From contig JADHRW010000006.1 in the NCBI GenBank assembly GCA_016777225.1, positions 1 to 64,000 on the forward strand: DNA of 64,000 nucleotides, in the 5' to 3' direction. This stretch comes from Candidatus Thalassarchaeum sp. GTDB lineage: Archaea > Thermoplasmatota > Poseidoniia > Poseidoniales > Thalassarchaeaceae. Position numbers and translations under genes: made by a program. Positions 1 to 8,280 of the stretch are shown one piece after another. The stretch's first letter is position 1, and every line of letters starts with the position of its first letter. The notes under the pieces are model-generated. The model worked only from the letters and a program-made list of their open reading frames with translations, was not told the origin of the DNA and did no database searches.

Positions 1-362
1 CCCTTTGAGAAACGTTTGTCTTGCCTAGAATATCCATAGTAAGGTATTGCTAGATATACGCCTGAGCCAATATCTGGCATACTTTGAGGTTCAATTCCTT
101 TCAGATTCTCTAGATTTCCTTTTCTGACATCTCCAACTGCCTCAAGAAGTAGAATAGTCTGTAGAATTCCTGAATCAGGATATGTATTTGATACTAAAAT
201 CACAGGTTCTGAGCGAATTGCCTCTATTGCATCTTCAGGAACGCGTACATATCCTTCACTATCAGGGAATCTTCGTGTAACTAGTTCGATGTACTGCATA
301 CCCAACAGTGGAGCCAAAGCCTCTGCTACATCACGGCCAGAAGAACCACTCACAACCACCAT
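1..362 (-). CDS. prs: Ribose-phosphate pyrophosphokinase (PRPP synthetase), N-terminal part
   Basis: Makes phosphoribosyl pyrophosphate from ribose 5-phosphate and ATP, the entry metabolite for nucleotide, histidine and tryptophan synthesis; cytosolic. I translated the minus strand by hand: the start (MVVVSGSSGRDVAEALA) matches the family N-terminus, and about 110 residues in, PYYGYSRQDKRF matches the conserved PRPP synthetase motif PYxxYxRQDxxF. An in-frame stop lies ten codons upstream of the ATG, so the start is well bounded; a TTG between them is less likely. The gene runs off the left edge after about 120 of the usual 280-300 residues, so the PRPP-binding loop is not visible. It points away from the tRNA gene. 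Confidence 0.9.
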   Translation of the reverse strand, partial: MVVVSGSSGRDVAEALAPLLGMQYIELVTRRFPDSEGYVRVPEDAIEAIRSEPVILVSNTYPDSGILQTILLLEAVGDVRKGNLENLKGIEPQSMPDIGSGVYLAIPYYGYSRQDKRFSK

Positions 363-491
363 GTGTGAGCCGCTCGACAAGACAGTACTTCATGACTCTG
401 CCGCCAAAAAATAAACAAGTTCTCGATAGAAACCTATGATTAGACAAGGGACATCTTCAAAATAGGACTTGATTTCGCCAACTCTGCTTTA

Positions 492-569
492 GGGCGTGTA
501 GCTTAGTTTGGCTGGAGCACCCCGCTGATAACGGGGAGGCCACAGGTTCAAATCCTGTCATGCCCACCA
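492..569 (+). tRNA. tRNA-Ile (anticodon GAT), CCA encoded
   Basis: A cloverleaf can be drawn. The 7-bp acceptor stem GGGCGTG/CATGCCC has one G-T pair. The anticodon stem CCCCG/CGGGG carries loop CTGATAA, giving anticodon GAT (isoleucine). The T arm is CAGGTTCAAATCCTG. Discriminator A is followed by genome-encoded CCA at 567-569. No intron is apparent. Confidence 0.95.
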
Positions 570-583
570 AGATTTCTTTCAGT

Positions 584-602
584 GAGAACTATATTCGTTC
601 TC
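584..602 (+). terminator. Short hairpin after tRNA-Ile
   Basis: A 6-bp perfect inverted repeat (GAGAAC at 584-589, GTTCTC at 597-602, 7-nt loop) lies between the tRNA and the convergent gene ending at 617. It has no strong T-tract, so a terminator role is only a guess from position. Confidence 0.2.
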
Positions 603-616
603 TAGAGGGTTGATAA

Positions 617-1204
617 TCACTCTTCTTCGAAATTTGGATCATTTAATTTGAGATACGTTGGCAGTGTTACCAGGCGCTTTGTTGAGCATCTTAGTATAAC
701 CTCATCTAAACGAGCAGTAGTTCTCCCTAATTGCGCTATAGGCACTACTATTGTTTCTGGAAGATTGTATCTATCTCTTACTGTAAAGTGTGTTCTTACC
801 ACAAGTCCTTTGTATGTTCTTTTGGTTTTTGTCATTTCAATGACATTCCCTATGTCGATACCGTCATTATCTAGTACGGCTCTATCCATTAATTCATCAG
901 GTGCATACAATTTCTCATTAATTCTAACTGTATTTCTCCATCTTCTCTGTAGCTCTCGTATTGATTTAGTCAGTTTTACACTACCATCTGGTCTAACGCT
1001 ATGTACTAATTCTTTCGAAAGCGGTGCGTATTCAGCAGGTTTTCTCATATATTCTCCAGCAACATCATCAGTTACCTGAATCCTTACTGATTGCACGCAT
1101 TCGTCTCGTGGATGGAACCTTTCTCCAGTGATTGTTCCCACCAAAGTTTCTCCCACATACACGTCTCTTTGTAGTAGCTCTTGTATTCTTATTTCGTCGT
1201 TCAT
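617..1204 (-). CDS. PRC-barrel-like domain protein
   Basis: A 195-residue soluble protein with no signal peptide or membrane segment. The middle (about residues 100-125, LMDRAVLDNDGIDIGNVIEM) has the pattern of a PRC-barrel strand pair, roughly D-x-x-V-x-D-x-x-G-x-x-I-G-x-V. The N-terminus (about residues 14-35, DVYVGETLVGTITGE) looks like a second degenerate copy. PRC-barrels occur in RimM, photosynthetic reaction centre H subunit and archaeal proteins, including partners of SepF in cell division; nothing here decides between such roles. It is convergent with the tRNA and has 284 bp of AT-rich sequence upstream. The fold call is tentative and the function unknown. Confidence 0.55.
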   Translation of the reverse strand: MNDEIRIQELLQRDVYVGETLVGTITGERFHPRDECVQSVRIQVTDDVAGEYMRKPAEYAPLSKELVHSVRPDGSVKLTKSIRELQRRWRNTVRINEKLYAPDELMDRAVLDNDGIDIGNVIEMTKTKRTYKGLVVRTHFTVRDRYNLPETIVVPIAQLGRTTARLDEVILRCSTKRLVTLPTYLKLNDPNFEEE

Positions 1205-1424
1205 TTCTATTCCTCAATTGTTGGAGTGGTGCATCCCCTCGCGTTTCTCCTAAGGGTGAGTCGTGGAATTGGCACTTATACTATGCGCAAGTTAAGACTG
1301 ATAATCCAATTGAAATTTTTGTTTAATAATAAAATTTTCAATTGAAAAACTAAAGTTAGTTTAATTTTATGTATGATTATCAGAAATTGACTTTTTCCAA
1401 AACTCAGAGTTATTCAAAACCTTC

Positions 1425-1431
1425 TTTAAAT
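1425..1431 (+). promoter_or_regulatory. Candidate TATA box for the aminotransferase gene
   Basis: TTTAAAT lies 58 bp before the ATG at 1489, in the AT-rich 1205-1488 intergenic region. The spacing allows a leader of about 30 nt. Otherwise the intergenic stretch shows no repeat or RNA that I can see. Confidence 0.3.
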
Positions 1432-1488
1432 CGATTTTCATTATCTAATACAGCATATATTGATGAGTGACACCACTGTCCCACGTTC

Positions 1489-2994
1489 ATGTCAGATGTA
1501 CTCGCTCAACTGGCGGAAATCCGCGCGAACACAGGTAATCAACGAACTGTAGGTTTGAAAGATGGAATTGTAACACGTTTTGCTAGTAAAGATCAAAGTT
1601 TAATCCGTGCAATTTCCGAAGCTTCAAAAATTCATCATGAACATTTAGAAGAATTTGGTCCAGAATACATGATGATGGATGAATCCGACTTAATTACACG
1701 TCTCCAATCCGATTATGTTAACTTTTATAATCCTGCAACTGTAAATCCATATGTTGCAATTGCAGCACGTGGGCCTTGGATTATTACATCTCATGGGGCC
1801 GTATTACATGACAATGGTGGATACGGTATGCTAGGTGGAGGCCATGGGCCCGATGATATAATTGGTGTAATGTCAAAAAACTGGGTTATGGCTAACATAA
1901 TGACTGCATCATTCAGTCAAAAGAGACTTGCAGAGGCACTTCGTAAAGAAGTTGGATATTCACGTGGAGAATGTCCATTTTCGAAATTCGTTTGTATGAA
2001 TAGCGGTTCAGAGTCTGTTACAATAGGCATGAGGATAGCTGATGTTAATGCAAATCAGATGACTGGTCCTGGCGGTCGCCATGAAGGTAAACCAATCAAG
2101 AAGATTGCTCTGAAACAAGCATTCCATGGAAGAACACAACGTCCTGCATTGATTTCTGATTCTTGTAAAACAAAATATATCAAGAATCTTGCAACTTTCC
2201 GTGATCGTGAAAGTATAATTATTGTCGAACCAAATAATATTGCCGATTTACAATCAGTATTTGCTAGAGCTGAATCGGAGGGCTTCTTCATTGAACTTCT
2301 AGCTTTGGAGCCAGTACAAGGAGAAGGTTCGCCTGGCCAAGACATTAGTCGAGAGTTTTATGATGAAGCACGTAGATTAACAACCGAGCATGGAAGTATG
2401 CTGTTAGTTGATTCAATTCAAGCAGGGTTCCGTGGTAAAGGATGTCTCTCTGTAGTGGATTATCCTGGATTCCAAACAGCAAAAGTTCCAGATTTAGAAA
2501 CTTGGTCTAAAGCTCTTAATGCAGGTCAGTATCCTCTTTCCGTCCTTGGTCTTTCAGAACGCGCAGCTGAATTGTATGTAGTGGGAATATATGGTAATAC
2601 TATGACGACTAATCCGCGTGCTCTTGAAACCGCAGTAGAAGTCTTGAGTAAAGTAACTCCAGAAATGCGTGCAAATATTCTTGATAGAGGTGAAGAATTT
2701 GTACAGAAGCTCAACCTATTGAAAGATGAATTCCCTAATGATATACATCTAGTTCAGGGGTCAGGTCTACTATTATGTGCTGAATTAGACCCACATCGAT
2801 TACCTGTTGTAGGATTCGATTGTGTTGAAGAATGGTGCCGAATAAATGGTCTTGGAGTAATTCATGGTGGTCAAAATGCATTACGTTTCACTCCTCACTT
2901 CGGAATTACTTCTGATGAAATTGACCTTGTTATCGACGTAGTTAGAGATTGTCTAATTGCTTTTGCTCAAACAGAAGCTCTTGCGGCAGTATGA
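1489..2994 (+). CDS. Class III PLP-dependent aminotransferase
   Basis: A cytosolic 501-residue fold-type-I, class III (ornithine/acetylornithine/GABA type) aminotransferase. Visible features are the glycine-rich active-site region (GGGHGPDD), a PLP-phosphate contact region (NSGSESV), the cofactor Asp in LLVDSIQAGFRGKG (the family's D-E-x-Q-x-G-x-G-R, with Ser-Ile in place of Glu-Val) and the Schiff-base Lys in ETWSKALNAGQYP. The C-terminal small domain ends with FTPHFGIT, as in the family. The protein is longer than the usual 400-450 residues. Substrate cannot be assigned; lysine or omega-amino acid transamination is possible. The next gene begins 35 bp downstream on the same strand and probably shares the transcript. 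Confidence 0.85.
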   Translation: MSDVLAQLAEIRANTGNQRTVGLKDGIVTRFASKDQSLIRAISEASKIHHEHLEEFGPEYMMMDESDLITRLQSDYVNFYNPATVNPYVAIAARGPWIITSHGAVLHDNGGYGMLGGGHGPDDIIGVMSKNWVMANIMTASFSQKRLAEALRKEVGYSRGECPFSKFVCMNSGSESVTIGMRIADVNANQMTGPGGRHEGKPIKKIALKQAFHGRTQRPALISDSCKTKYIKNLATFRDRESIIIVEPNNIADLQSVFARAESEGFFIELLALEPVQGEGSPGQDISREFYDEARRLTTEHGSMLLVDSIQAGFRGKGCLSVVDYPGFQTAKVPDLETWSKALNAGQYPLSVLGLSERAAELYVVGIYGNTMTTNPRALETAVEVLSKVTPEMRANILDRGEEFVQKLNLLKDEFPNDIHLVQGSGLLLCAELDPHRLPVVGFDCVEEWCRINGLGVIHGGQNALRFTPHFGITSDEIDLVIDVVRDCLIAFAQTEALAAV

Positions 2995-3029
2995 TACTTT
3001 AGCCCCCATTCGGTCGGTTTAGGTGTAAC

Positions 3030-3761
3030 ATGTCAAAGAAAGTAGCTCTTCTTGGTGAAAAAGATAATTTTTTCTTTGCATTGAAAGACAGGCTTGAGAG
3101 GGCAGGGGCAATATTTTCTCATGATTCAGAAGAGGTTGATATTACAATCGGTCTTGGCAAATATGCATTAGATGAATTAGTCGATGTTGCAATAATTGCT
3201 GAAAATGATGATCCACGCAGTGGTAACTTGGATGAAATAAAAAATGTCGGACTAATTATTCGTATTCATGATTTGATGATTCCTGAAGGCAGCCAAGGTT
3301 GGGGGCCAGTAGATGTAGAAGAATGGGTTGATTGGATTAGAGCAGGAACTACAGATGTGACTCCGGAGATAAGACCCAAGCACTGGGTTCACATTCGCGA
3401 TACAACTGATGCAGTTTCGTTGTTAGTTATGGCTGACACTGATGCTTTCGCTCAAGGTGTGATTGATCTTTGTGGTAGAAGAGCTTGGGGTCCTGATGCA
3501 GTAATCTCAGAAATTAACCTTCTATGGAGTCGATTCACTAATGCGATTAATCATTCACATACGACCAAGTCACTTTCAGAAGTACCAAGCCCTGCAGCAA
3601 TTCAATATGAGGGAAAAAGACTCCGCCCTAATCTGAAACCTCTGCATGAAGCAATGCAAAATGCAGGTAGAGAAGAAGGTTGGAGGCCTTTAACTCCAAT
3701 GCGTGTGGCTTTGATGGAATTCCTAGCTCACGCTAAATTCCAATCAGAGCCAGAGTCATAA
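3030..3761 (+). CDS. NAD-dependent epimerase/dehydratase-like protein, degenerate N-terminus
   Basis: A 243-residue soluble protein. The second half (HWVHIRDTTDAVSLLVMAD, then G-V-I-D-L-C-G-R-R, then GWRPLTPMRVALMEFL) follows the C-terminal pattern of extended short-chain dehydrogenases/NDP-sugar epimerases: the WVHVxD motif, an adjacent G-x-x-x-x-x-G segment and the final W-x-P-x-T helix. The N-terminus (VALLGEKDNFFFALKDRL) keeps a Rossmann-like strand but lacks a clean GxxGxxG, and no YxxxK dyad is visible. It may therefore bind a nucleotide without classical catalysis. It lies directly behind the aminotransferase and probably works with it, perhaps on an amino sugar or amino acid derivative; that link is inferred from position only. 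Confidence 0.5.
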   Translation: MSKKVALLGEKDNFFFALKDRLERAGAIFSHDSEEVDITIGLGKYALDELVDVAIIAENDDPRSGNLDEIKNVGLIIRIHDLMIPEGSQGWGPVDVEEWVDWIRAGTTDVTPEIRPKHWVHIRDTTDAVSLLVMADTDAFAQGVIDLCGRRAWGPDAVISEINLLWSRFTNAINHSHTTKSLSEVPSPAAIQYEGKRLRPNLKPLHEAMQNAGREEGWRPLTPMRVALMEFLAHAKFQSEPES

Positions 3762-3785
3762 GACTTAGAGATCGTATTGACGAAC

Positions 3786-3965
3786 TCAGTTGTTCTTATC
3801 TGCTTGTACTTTAGCACGAACATCTTGTGCTGTAGCCTTTGCAGCCTGCATAGCCTTACGAACACGGGTGCCAGCAGCGGCGTTACCCTTGTCGTGCTTT
3901 GCAGCATCTCCCATAGCTTCTGTTAGTGCATCTATCATTCCTTGTACCATCGATTCAACGGACAT
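3786..3965 (-). CDS. Hc1-type histone H1-like DNA-binding protein
   Basis: A basic, Ala/Lys-rich protein of about 59 residues. The core KGNAAAGTRVRKAMQAAKAT followed by AQDVRAKVQADK matches the histone H1-like (Hc1) family known from Chlamydia, Bacteroidetes and other bacteria, whose signature is KGNxAAGTRVRKxMQ-x-L-K-x-x-A-Q-E-x-R. The family is predicted to compact DNA. I chose the ATG at 3965 (MSVESMVQGM); the open frame extends two codons to a TTG. A 12-bp inverted repeat lies in the 110-bp upstream region shared with the end of the deoxyhypusine synthase gene. It is unrelated to archaeal HMf-type histones and to HTa/HU. DNA binding is inferred from family resemblance. Confidence 0.75.
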   Translation of the reverse strand: MSVESMVQGMIDALTEAMGDAAKHDKGNAAAGTRVRKAMQAAKATAQDVRAKVQADKNN

Positions 3966-4013
3966 AAACAAAGCGGCATCAATGTCCGTTCTTAGCCATT
4001 GTGCCTCTCAATG

Positions 4014-4060
4014 CTTGAAAACGGCTAAACTTCATTATTATGTAAATCGCCGTTTTCAAG
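4014..4060. repeat. 12-bp perfect inverted repeat
   Basis: CTTGAAAACGGC (4014-4025) and GCCGTTTTCAAG (4049-4060) flank a 23-nt AT-rich spacer. The element sits just downstream of the deoxyhypusine synthase stop and 49 bp upstream of the Hc1-like start, both on the minus strand. It could be a terminator-like hairpin for the first or an operator for the second. Confidence 0.7.
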
Positions 4061-4079
4061 TCAAAAGAAGACAAAAAAT

Positions 4080-5093
4080 CTAATTTTTGAATAAATCAGC
4101 GCCTAAAATAGGCAATAATACGCTTGCATCGCCTTCTACAACGACTTGAGGTGCCTCAGGTCTTATTTTTCCCCAAGAAATAGCTTCTTTAAGCCGAGCT
4201 CCTGATAATGACCCATCATGTTCAGGTGCAGTTGTAATGCCTACTGCTGAATCTAAACCATCTCTGTATTGATTCCACCAGATGACATGATGTTTAGAGA
4301 TTCCACCTCCTACCATGAGGGCATGTGACTCTTCAGCGGTCCAAGTCAAATCTGACAATATTTGCTCATCTGCTAGAAAATCTACCATAAAACTTGGATT
4401 TTTCTGTCGATGCATGAAAAGTTGCGCACCAATAGAACCATCTGAGAGTCCTGGAATTACCATTGGAATTCTATGTTTTGCCACCCAATATAGCAACGAA
4501 GTCTCATCTTGTATTCTATCTCCCATAGCCCAACATAATTCAACAGAACCAAATCCAAGCCAAGGGTTTTCTGGAAATTTCTCTTTTCTTTCTACTTCAA
4601 TTTCTTCTAACCAAGGTAAAACTCTTTTTTCTAAGATCTCACCATAGCATTCATTTGGAACGATGACATTCCCCAATCGATTCAACCCTTCTTCTCCTAA
4701 TGCAATATCATCAAGGCTGAAATCCCCATGGAAATAATCTTGATAAGTTCTAGCAATATCATGGTCTAACGTACCACAAGTAGTAATTATCACATTGAAT
4801 GCTTTACGCTTTATTGCCTCTAAGAAGAATCCTCTAGTTCCAGTTGCACACAAGCAAGCAGGGAAAGAAATCCAATTTAGAACTCCTTCCTGATTAGTTT
4901 TCTCTATACTAAGTTTCAGTATATCTCGCGCATGAGCAAGTTTTGTTGCAGTAAATCCTCCTGCTTTAGACATTTGATCAATAAGTGATCTGACATCATC
5001 GATTTTTGAGAAGTCATAGTCCTCGACGGGCGCATTGAAATCATCACGCGAGTAGGTCGACACAAGTCTTTCGCCGAACTCTTTCGTATTCAA
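4080..5093 (-). CDS. dys: Deoxyhypusine synthase
   Basis: Transfers the aminobutyl group of spermidine to a lysine of aIF5A, the first step of hypusine formation, using NAD. The 337-residue protein has the family's TTCGTLDHD segment, NxxYxxxxE (NECYGEILE) and the catalytic lysine in VGGGISKHHVIWWN (Lys267), equivalent to the active-site Lys of eukaryotic DHS. The first codon is TTG and overlaps the uvrB stop (TTGA), indicating translational coupling; the next internal Met is about 40 residues in and would cut the conserved N-terminus. Pairing a translation-factor modifier with uvrB is probably just operon packing. It is one of the clearest archaeal markers in the window. Confidence 0.95.
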   Translation of the reverse strand: MNTKEFGERLVSTYSRDDFNAPVEDYDFSKIDDVRSLIDQMSKAGGFTATKLAHARDILKLSIEKTNQEGVLNWISFPACLCATGTRGFFLEAIKRKAFNVIITTCGTLDHDIARTYQDYFHGDFSLDDIALGEEGLNRLGNVIVPNECYGEILEKRVLPWLEEIEVERKEKFPENPWLGFGSVELCWAMGDRIQDETSLLYWVAKHRIPMVIPGLSDGSIGAQLFMHRQKNPSFMVDFLADEQILSDLTWTAEESHALMVGGGISKHHVIWWNQYRDGLDSAVGITTAPEHDGSLSGARLKEAISWGKIRPEAPQVVVEGDASVLLPILGADLFKN

Positions 5094-7384
5094 TTAGTCG
5101 GATTCTCTAATTGATAGATCCTATCTCTAAGTTGTGCTGCTCTTTCGAAATCAAGTCTAGCAGCAGCGGCCTTCATTTCTCTTTCAATTCTACTAATAAG
5201 CTTGATTCTTTCTTCATTATTTTCGGCGGACTCATCTGCAATTGTATTGATTCTTTCTATTTCATCATTAACCCAATCTGGTTGACTAATATTATCCAAA
5301 ACTGAACCAGTAGAATTCCATGAGGAAGCTCCAAGAGAGAATTTTTTAGCTAATCCTACAACTCCCTTTTTCCCCGGTTTCTTAGCTACCAATCTTCTTC
5401 CACCACCAACTCCTTTTCCAGCGACTCCAGCCATTAAATCTCCCGATTCAGAGTCCATAACTGGCATCGCTTTCTGAATTGTCCGAGGAGTTATTTGATT
5501 TTGCTCATTATGTAGATGTTGTCTTTTTCTTCTCTCAATTGTTTGTTTTATTGACGCTTCCATTGCAGCAGATATTGAATCTGCATACAGAATCACTCTT
5601 CCATTCTCATTTCTAGAAGCTCTCCCTATAGTTTGTAATAATGAGCGTTCATTTCTCAAGAAACCTTCTTTATCAGCATCAAATATTGCTACTAGACTTA
5701 CCTCAGGTATATCCAATCCCTCTCTTAGTAGATTTATTCCAACTATGATATCAATATGTCCTAATCTTAATGCTTTGATGATTTCAGTTCTTTCCAGTGT
5801 ATCAATTTCACTGTGTAAATGATGTGCCTTGAATCCATTGCGGTTGAGATATTCAGCAACTTCTTCCGCGAATTTGATAGTCATTACAGTGACTAATACA
5901 CGCTCATTTGATTCAATACGTAGACGTATTTCGTCCTCCATATCTTGAATTTGACCTTCAGTTGGTCTTACTTCAATCACGGGGTCTAATAACCCAGTAG
6001 GTCGTATTTCCATCTGTACTACGCCATCAATTGATGCCATAGTTTCAGCAAGGAAAGCCCTTTCTTTCCTTTTTTCAATATCTGGCTTTCCAGCTCCACC
6101 TTTACTTGGAACATGGAGTAAGCCATCTGGAATTGTTTGATTTGTAATTTCTGCTAGATGCCTTAATTCTCTTTCACCCGGCGTTGCACTAACATACAGC
6201 ATTTGAGGGATTAATTCTTGGAATTCATCAATTCTTAGCGGTCTATTGTCATATGCCGATGGAAGTCGGAAACCATGATCAATTAGATTCTTCTTTCGAG
6301 AATAATCTCCTCCATACATTCCTCCAACTTGGGGCAATGTGACGTGACTTTCATCCATTATTACTAGATATTTCTCCGCATCCCCATGAAATTGTTCAGC
6401 ACAGGTTGAGAAGAAATCAAGAAGACAATATGCTCTTTCATTTTTTTCTCTGCCATCGAAATGTCTTGAATAATTTTCTACACCTTTACAAGATCCAACT
6501 TCATTCAACATCTCTAAGTCAAATTTTGTTCTTTGCTCTATCCTATGGGCTTCCATTTCCATTCCTTTTGAATGATAATAGTCTATTCTTTGGTCTAATT
6601 CTGTTTCTATATCTTCAACAGCTTGCCCAAATTTTTCTTCACTAGTCATGTAGAATTCTCTAGGGTGAATCCATGCTTCTTCTATCTCATCTAGAGGTTC
6701 CCAAGAGACAGCCTCACATACCTGAATTCTTTCAATACCATCCCATCCAAACTTAATTCTAATTGGGTCGTCTCTACTTGGCATCCATACATCTAGAACT
6801 TCTCCACGAAGTCGAACATCTCCACGAACAATTTCACCAGTTGTCCTTCTATACTGTAAGCCAACTAATTCTCTAACGACTTCTTGCGGATCAACCTCTT
6901 CGCCTACACTTAGTCTCAAGTGTGATTGTTGGAATACTTCTGGAGGATTCAAGCCATAGATAACAGAGACAGTACCTACTGCTATTACATCCGGTCTGCT
7001 AACTAAAGAAGCCACAGTTGAGAACCTCTCTTGCTCAATTCTTTCATTCATTTGTAACTCTTTATCGATATACATATCTCTTCCAGGAAGATATGCTTCG
7101 GGTTGATAATAATCATAGTAACTTACAAAATATTCAACAGCATTTTGAGGAAATAATTCACTCATTTCTTGCCATAATTGTCTTGCAAGAGTTTTATTGT
7201 GGGATAATATCAACGTTGGAATTTGTAGTCTTTCGATAATATTAGCCATAGCGAATGTTTTACCAGAGCCAGTAACTCCCATCAAAACACATCTTTCTTG
7301 ACCTTCATTAATCTGTTTAATTAACTCTTGAATTGCTTGTTCTTGGTCTCCGGCAGTACCGTAATCCGATTTTAAAACAAACAT
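5090..7384 (-). CDS. uvrB: Excinuclease ABC subunit B, with lineage-specific insertions
   Basis: DNA-damage recognition helicase of bacterial-type nucleotide excision repair. Walker A GVTGSGKT is at about residue 39 (counting from an upstream GTG at 7393), the beta-hairpin region YYDYYQPEAY at about 92-101, the DESH box at 347-350, then IRPTGLLDP and the motif QTIGRASRN. A C-terminal UVR helix pair (about 725-763) would contact UvrC. At about 764 residues it exceeds the usual 660-690 because of two insertions: about 45 residues at 412-457, between SATPGE and the RPTGLLDP strand, and a Gly/Lys-rich linker at about 650-700 before the UVR motif. I prefer the ATG at 7384. uvrC lies at 51.8 kb; uvrA is not in the window. 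Confidence 0.95.
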   Translation of the reverse strand: MFVLKSDYGTAGDQEQAIQELIKQINEGQERCVLMGVTGSGKTFAMANIIERLQIPTLILSHNKTLARQLWQEMSELFPQNAVEYFVSYYDYYQPEAYLPGRDMYIDKELQMNERIEQERFSTVASLVSRPDVIAVGTVSVIYGLNPPEVFQQSHLRLSVGEEVDPQEVVRELVGLQYRRTTGEIVRGDVRLRGEVLDVWMPSRDDPIRIKFGWDGIERIQVCEAVSWEPLDEIEEAWIHPREFYMTSEEKFGQAVEDIETELDQRIDYYHSKGMEMEAHRIEQRTKFDLEMLNEVGSCKGVENYSRHFDGREKNERAYCLLDFFSTCAEQFHGDAEKYLVIMDESHVTLPQVGGMYGGDYSRKKNLIDHGFRLPSAYDNRPLRIDEFQELIPQMLYVSATPGERELRHLAEITNQTIPDGLLHVPSKGGAGKPDIEKRKERAFLAETMASIDGVVQMEIRPTGLLDPVIEVRPTEGQIQDMEDEIRLRIESNERVLVTVMTIKFAEEVAEYLNRNGFKAHHLHSEIDTLERTEIIKALRLGHIDIIVGINLLREGLDIPEVSLVAIFDADKEGFLRNERSLLQTIGRASRNENGRVILYADSISAAMEASIKQTIERRKRQHLHNEQNQITPRTIQKAMPVMDSESGDLMAGVAGKGVGGGRRLVAKKPGKKGVVGLAKKFSLGASSWNSTGSVLDNISQPDWVNDEIERINTIADESAENNEERIKLISRIEREMKAAAARLDFERAAQLRDRIYQLENPTN

Positions 7385-7401
7385 ATTATGCACTCAATCA
7401 A

Positions 7402-8280
7402 TTAAACAATTATGATGGCACCTAGAAGAACCCATCCAGTTAGCATTGAAACTCTAAAGAAGGTAGTTTGAAAATCTTTCAATCTTGTTCTAGCTAATAT
7501 TACGACTATATTGGATATTGACATTATTCCTGCTGCTGCCAGAAACCAAATTTCATCCATAGGATCTGAAATTGCAAAGCAAGCGAACCACAGTAGTGTC
7601 AGTTGTACCGACGTCCTTGTAGTCATAGTTTCATCAAATCGTGATGGGAATGAGTGTATCCCATTTTCTCTATCACTTTCAACATCCATACGTGCATAAT
7701 TAATATCAAAAGCTGCAATCCAAAACATTACTCCAAGTGATATGAATAATATTTCAGGATACCACAAATAATCAGTTATTGCCGCCCATCCATGAACGTC
7801 TGTAGCAACTGCTACCCAAGCTCCTGCTGGTGCCAATCCCAAACAAATACCTAGCCAAAAGTGACATAGCCAAGAATATCTTTTCACATATGGATATATT
7901 ACAAATACTAAAACAGGCAACCAAGCCATCATTAGTGCAACTTCATTCAATTGCCAGGCTCCTAATAGAAGCATTGAAAGGAAGACAATAGAAAGTGTAT
8001 ATGCTGTTTGCATGCTCATTGAGCCTGAAACTAGATGTCGATTTGCAGTACGTGGATTTTCAGCGTCAATATCACGATCAATTATACGATTTAGAGTCAT
8101 TGCAAGTCCCCTAGCTCCTACAGCAGCTACAAGAATCCAGAGAAGATCAATACCAAATTTCTGAGTTTCGAGATCATTCACGAATTGATTATGAGCAAGA
8201 ATATAACCAATAAGTACGAATGGAAGAGAAAATAAGGTATGCTCAATTTTTACAAACTCAAGTATTTCTTTAATTCCCAT
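7402..8280 (-). CDS. UbiA-family prenyltransferase (quinone synthesis, MqnP-like)
   Basis: An integral membrane prenyltransferase of about 292 residues with eight or nine hydrophobic segments. The first Asp-rich motif is NRIIDRDIDAENPRT, and the second is DINYARMDVESDRENGIHSF. Both bind the Mg-diphosphate of the prenyl donor. It attaches a polyprenyl chain to an aromatic acid. Overlap with a UbiD decarboxylase gene points to menaquinone synthesis by the futalosine-type route (MqnP/MqnL pair) or a similar pathway. The ATG at 8280 overlaps the UbiD stop (ATGA), so I use it rather than a GTG eight codons upstream. Digeranylgeranylglyceryl phosphate synthase is a less likely alternative, given the UbiD neighbour. 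Confidence 0.85.
   Translation of the reverse strand: MGIKEILEFVKIEHTLFSLPFVLIGYILAHNQFVNDLETQKFGIDLLWILVAAVGARGLAMTLNRIIDRDIDAENPRTANRHLVSGSMSMQTAYTLSIVFLSMLLLGAWQLNEVALMMAWLPVLVFVIYPYVKRYSWLCHFWLGICLGLAPAGAWVAVATDVHGWAAITDYLWYPEILFISLGVMFWIAAFDINYARMDVESDRENGIHSFPSRFDETMTTRTSVQLTLLWFACFAISDPMDEIWFLAAAGIMSISNIVVILARTRLKDFQTTFFRVSMLTGWVLLGAIIIV

Noticed and set aside
648-1079. Open frame opposite the PRC-barrel gene
   Set aside because: It is the complement of a gene with clear protein-like composition, has no start signal and no family resemblance.
1463-1552. A short plus-strand ORF (29 codons) starting at an ATG upstream of the aminotransferase
   Set aside because: It is out of frame with the aminotransferase, ends inside it, and shows no family similarity; the main gene's ATG at 1489 suffices.
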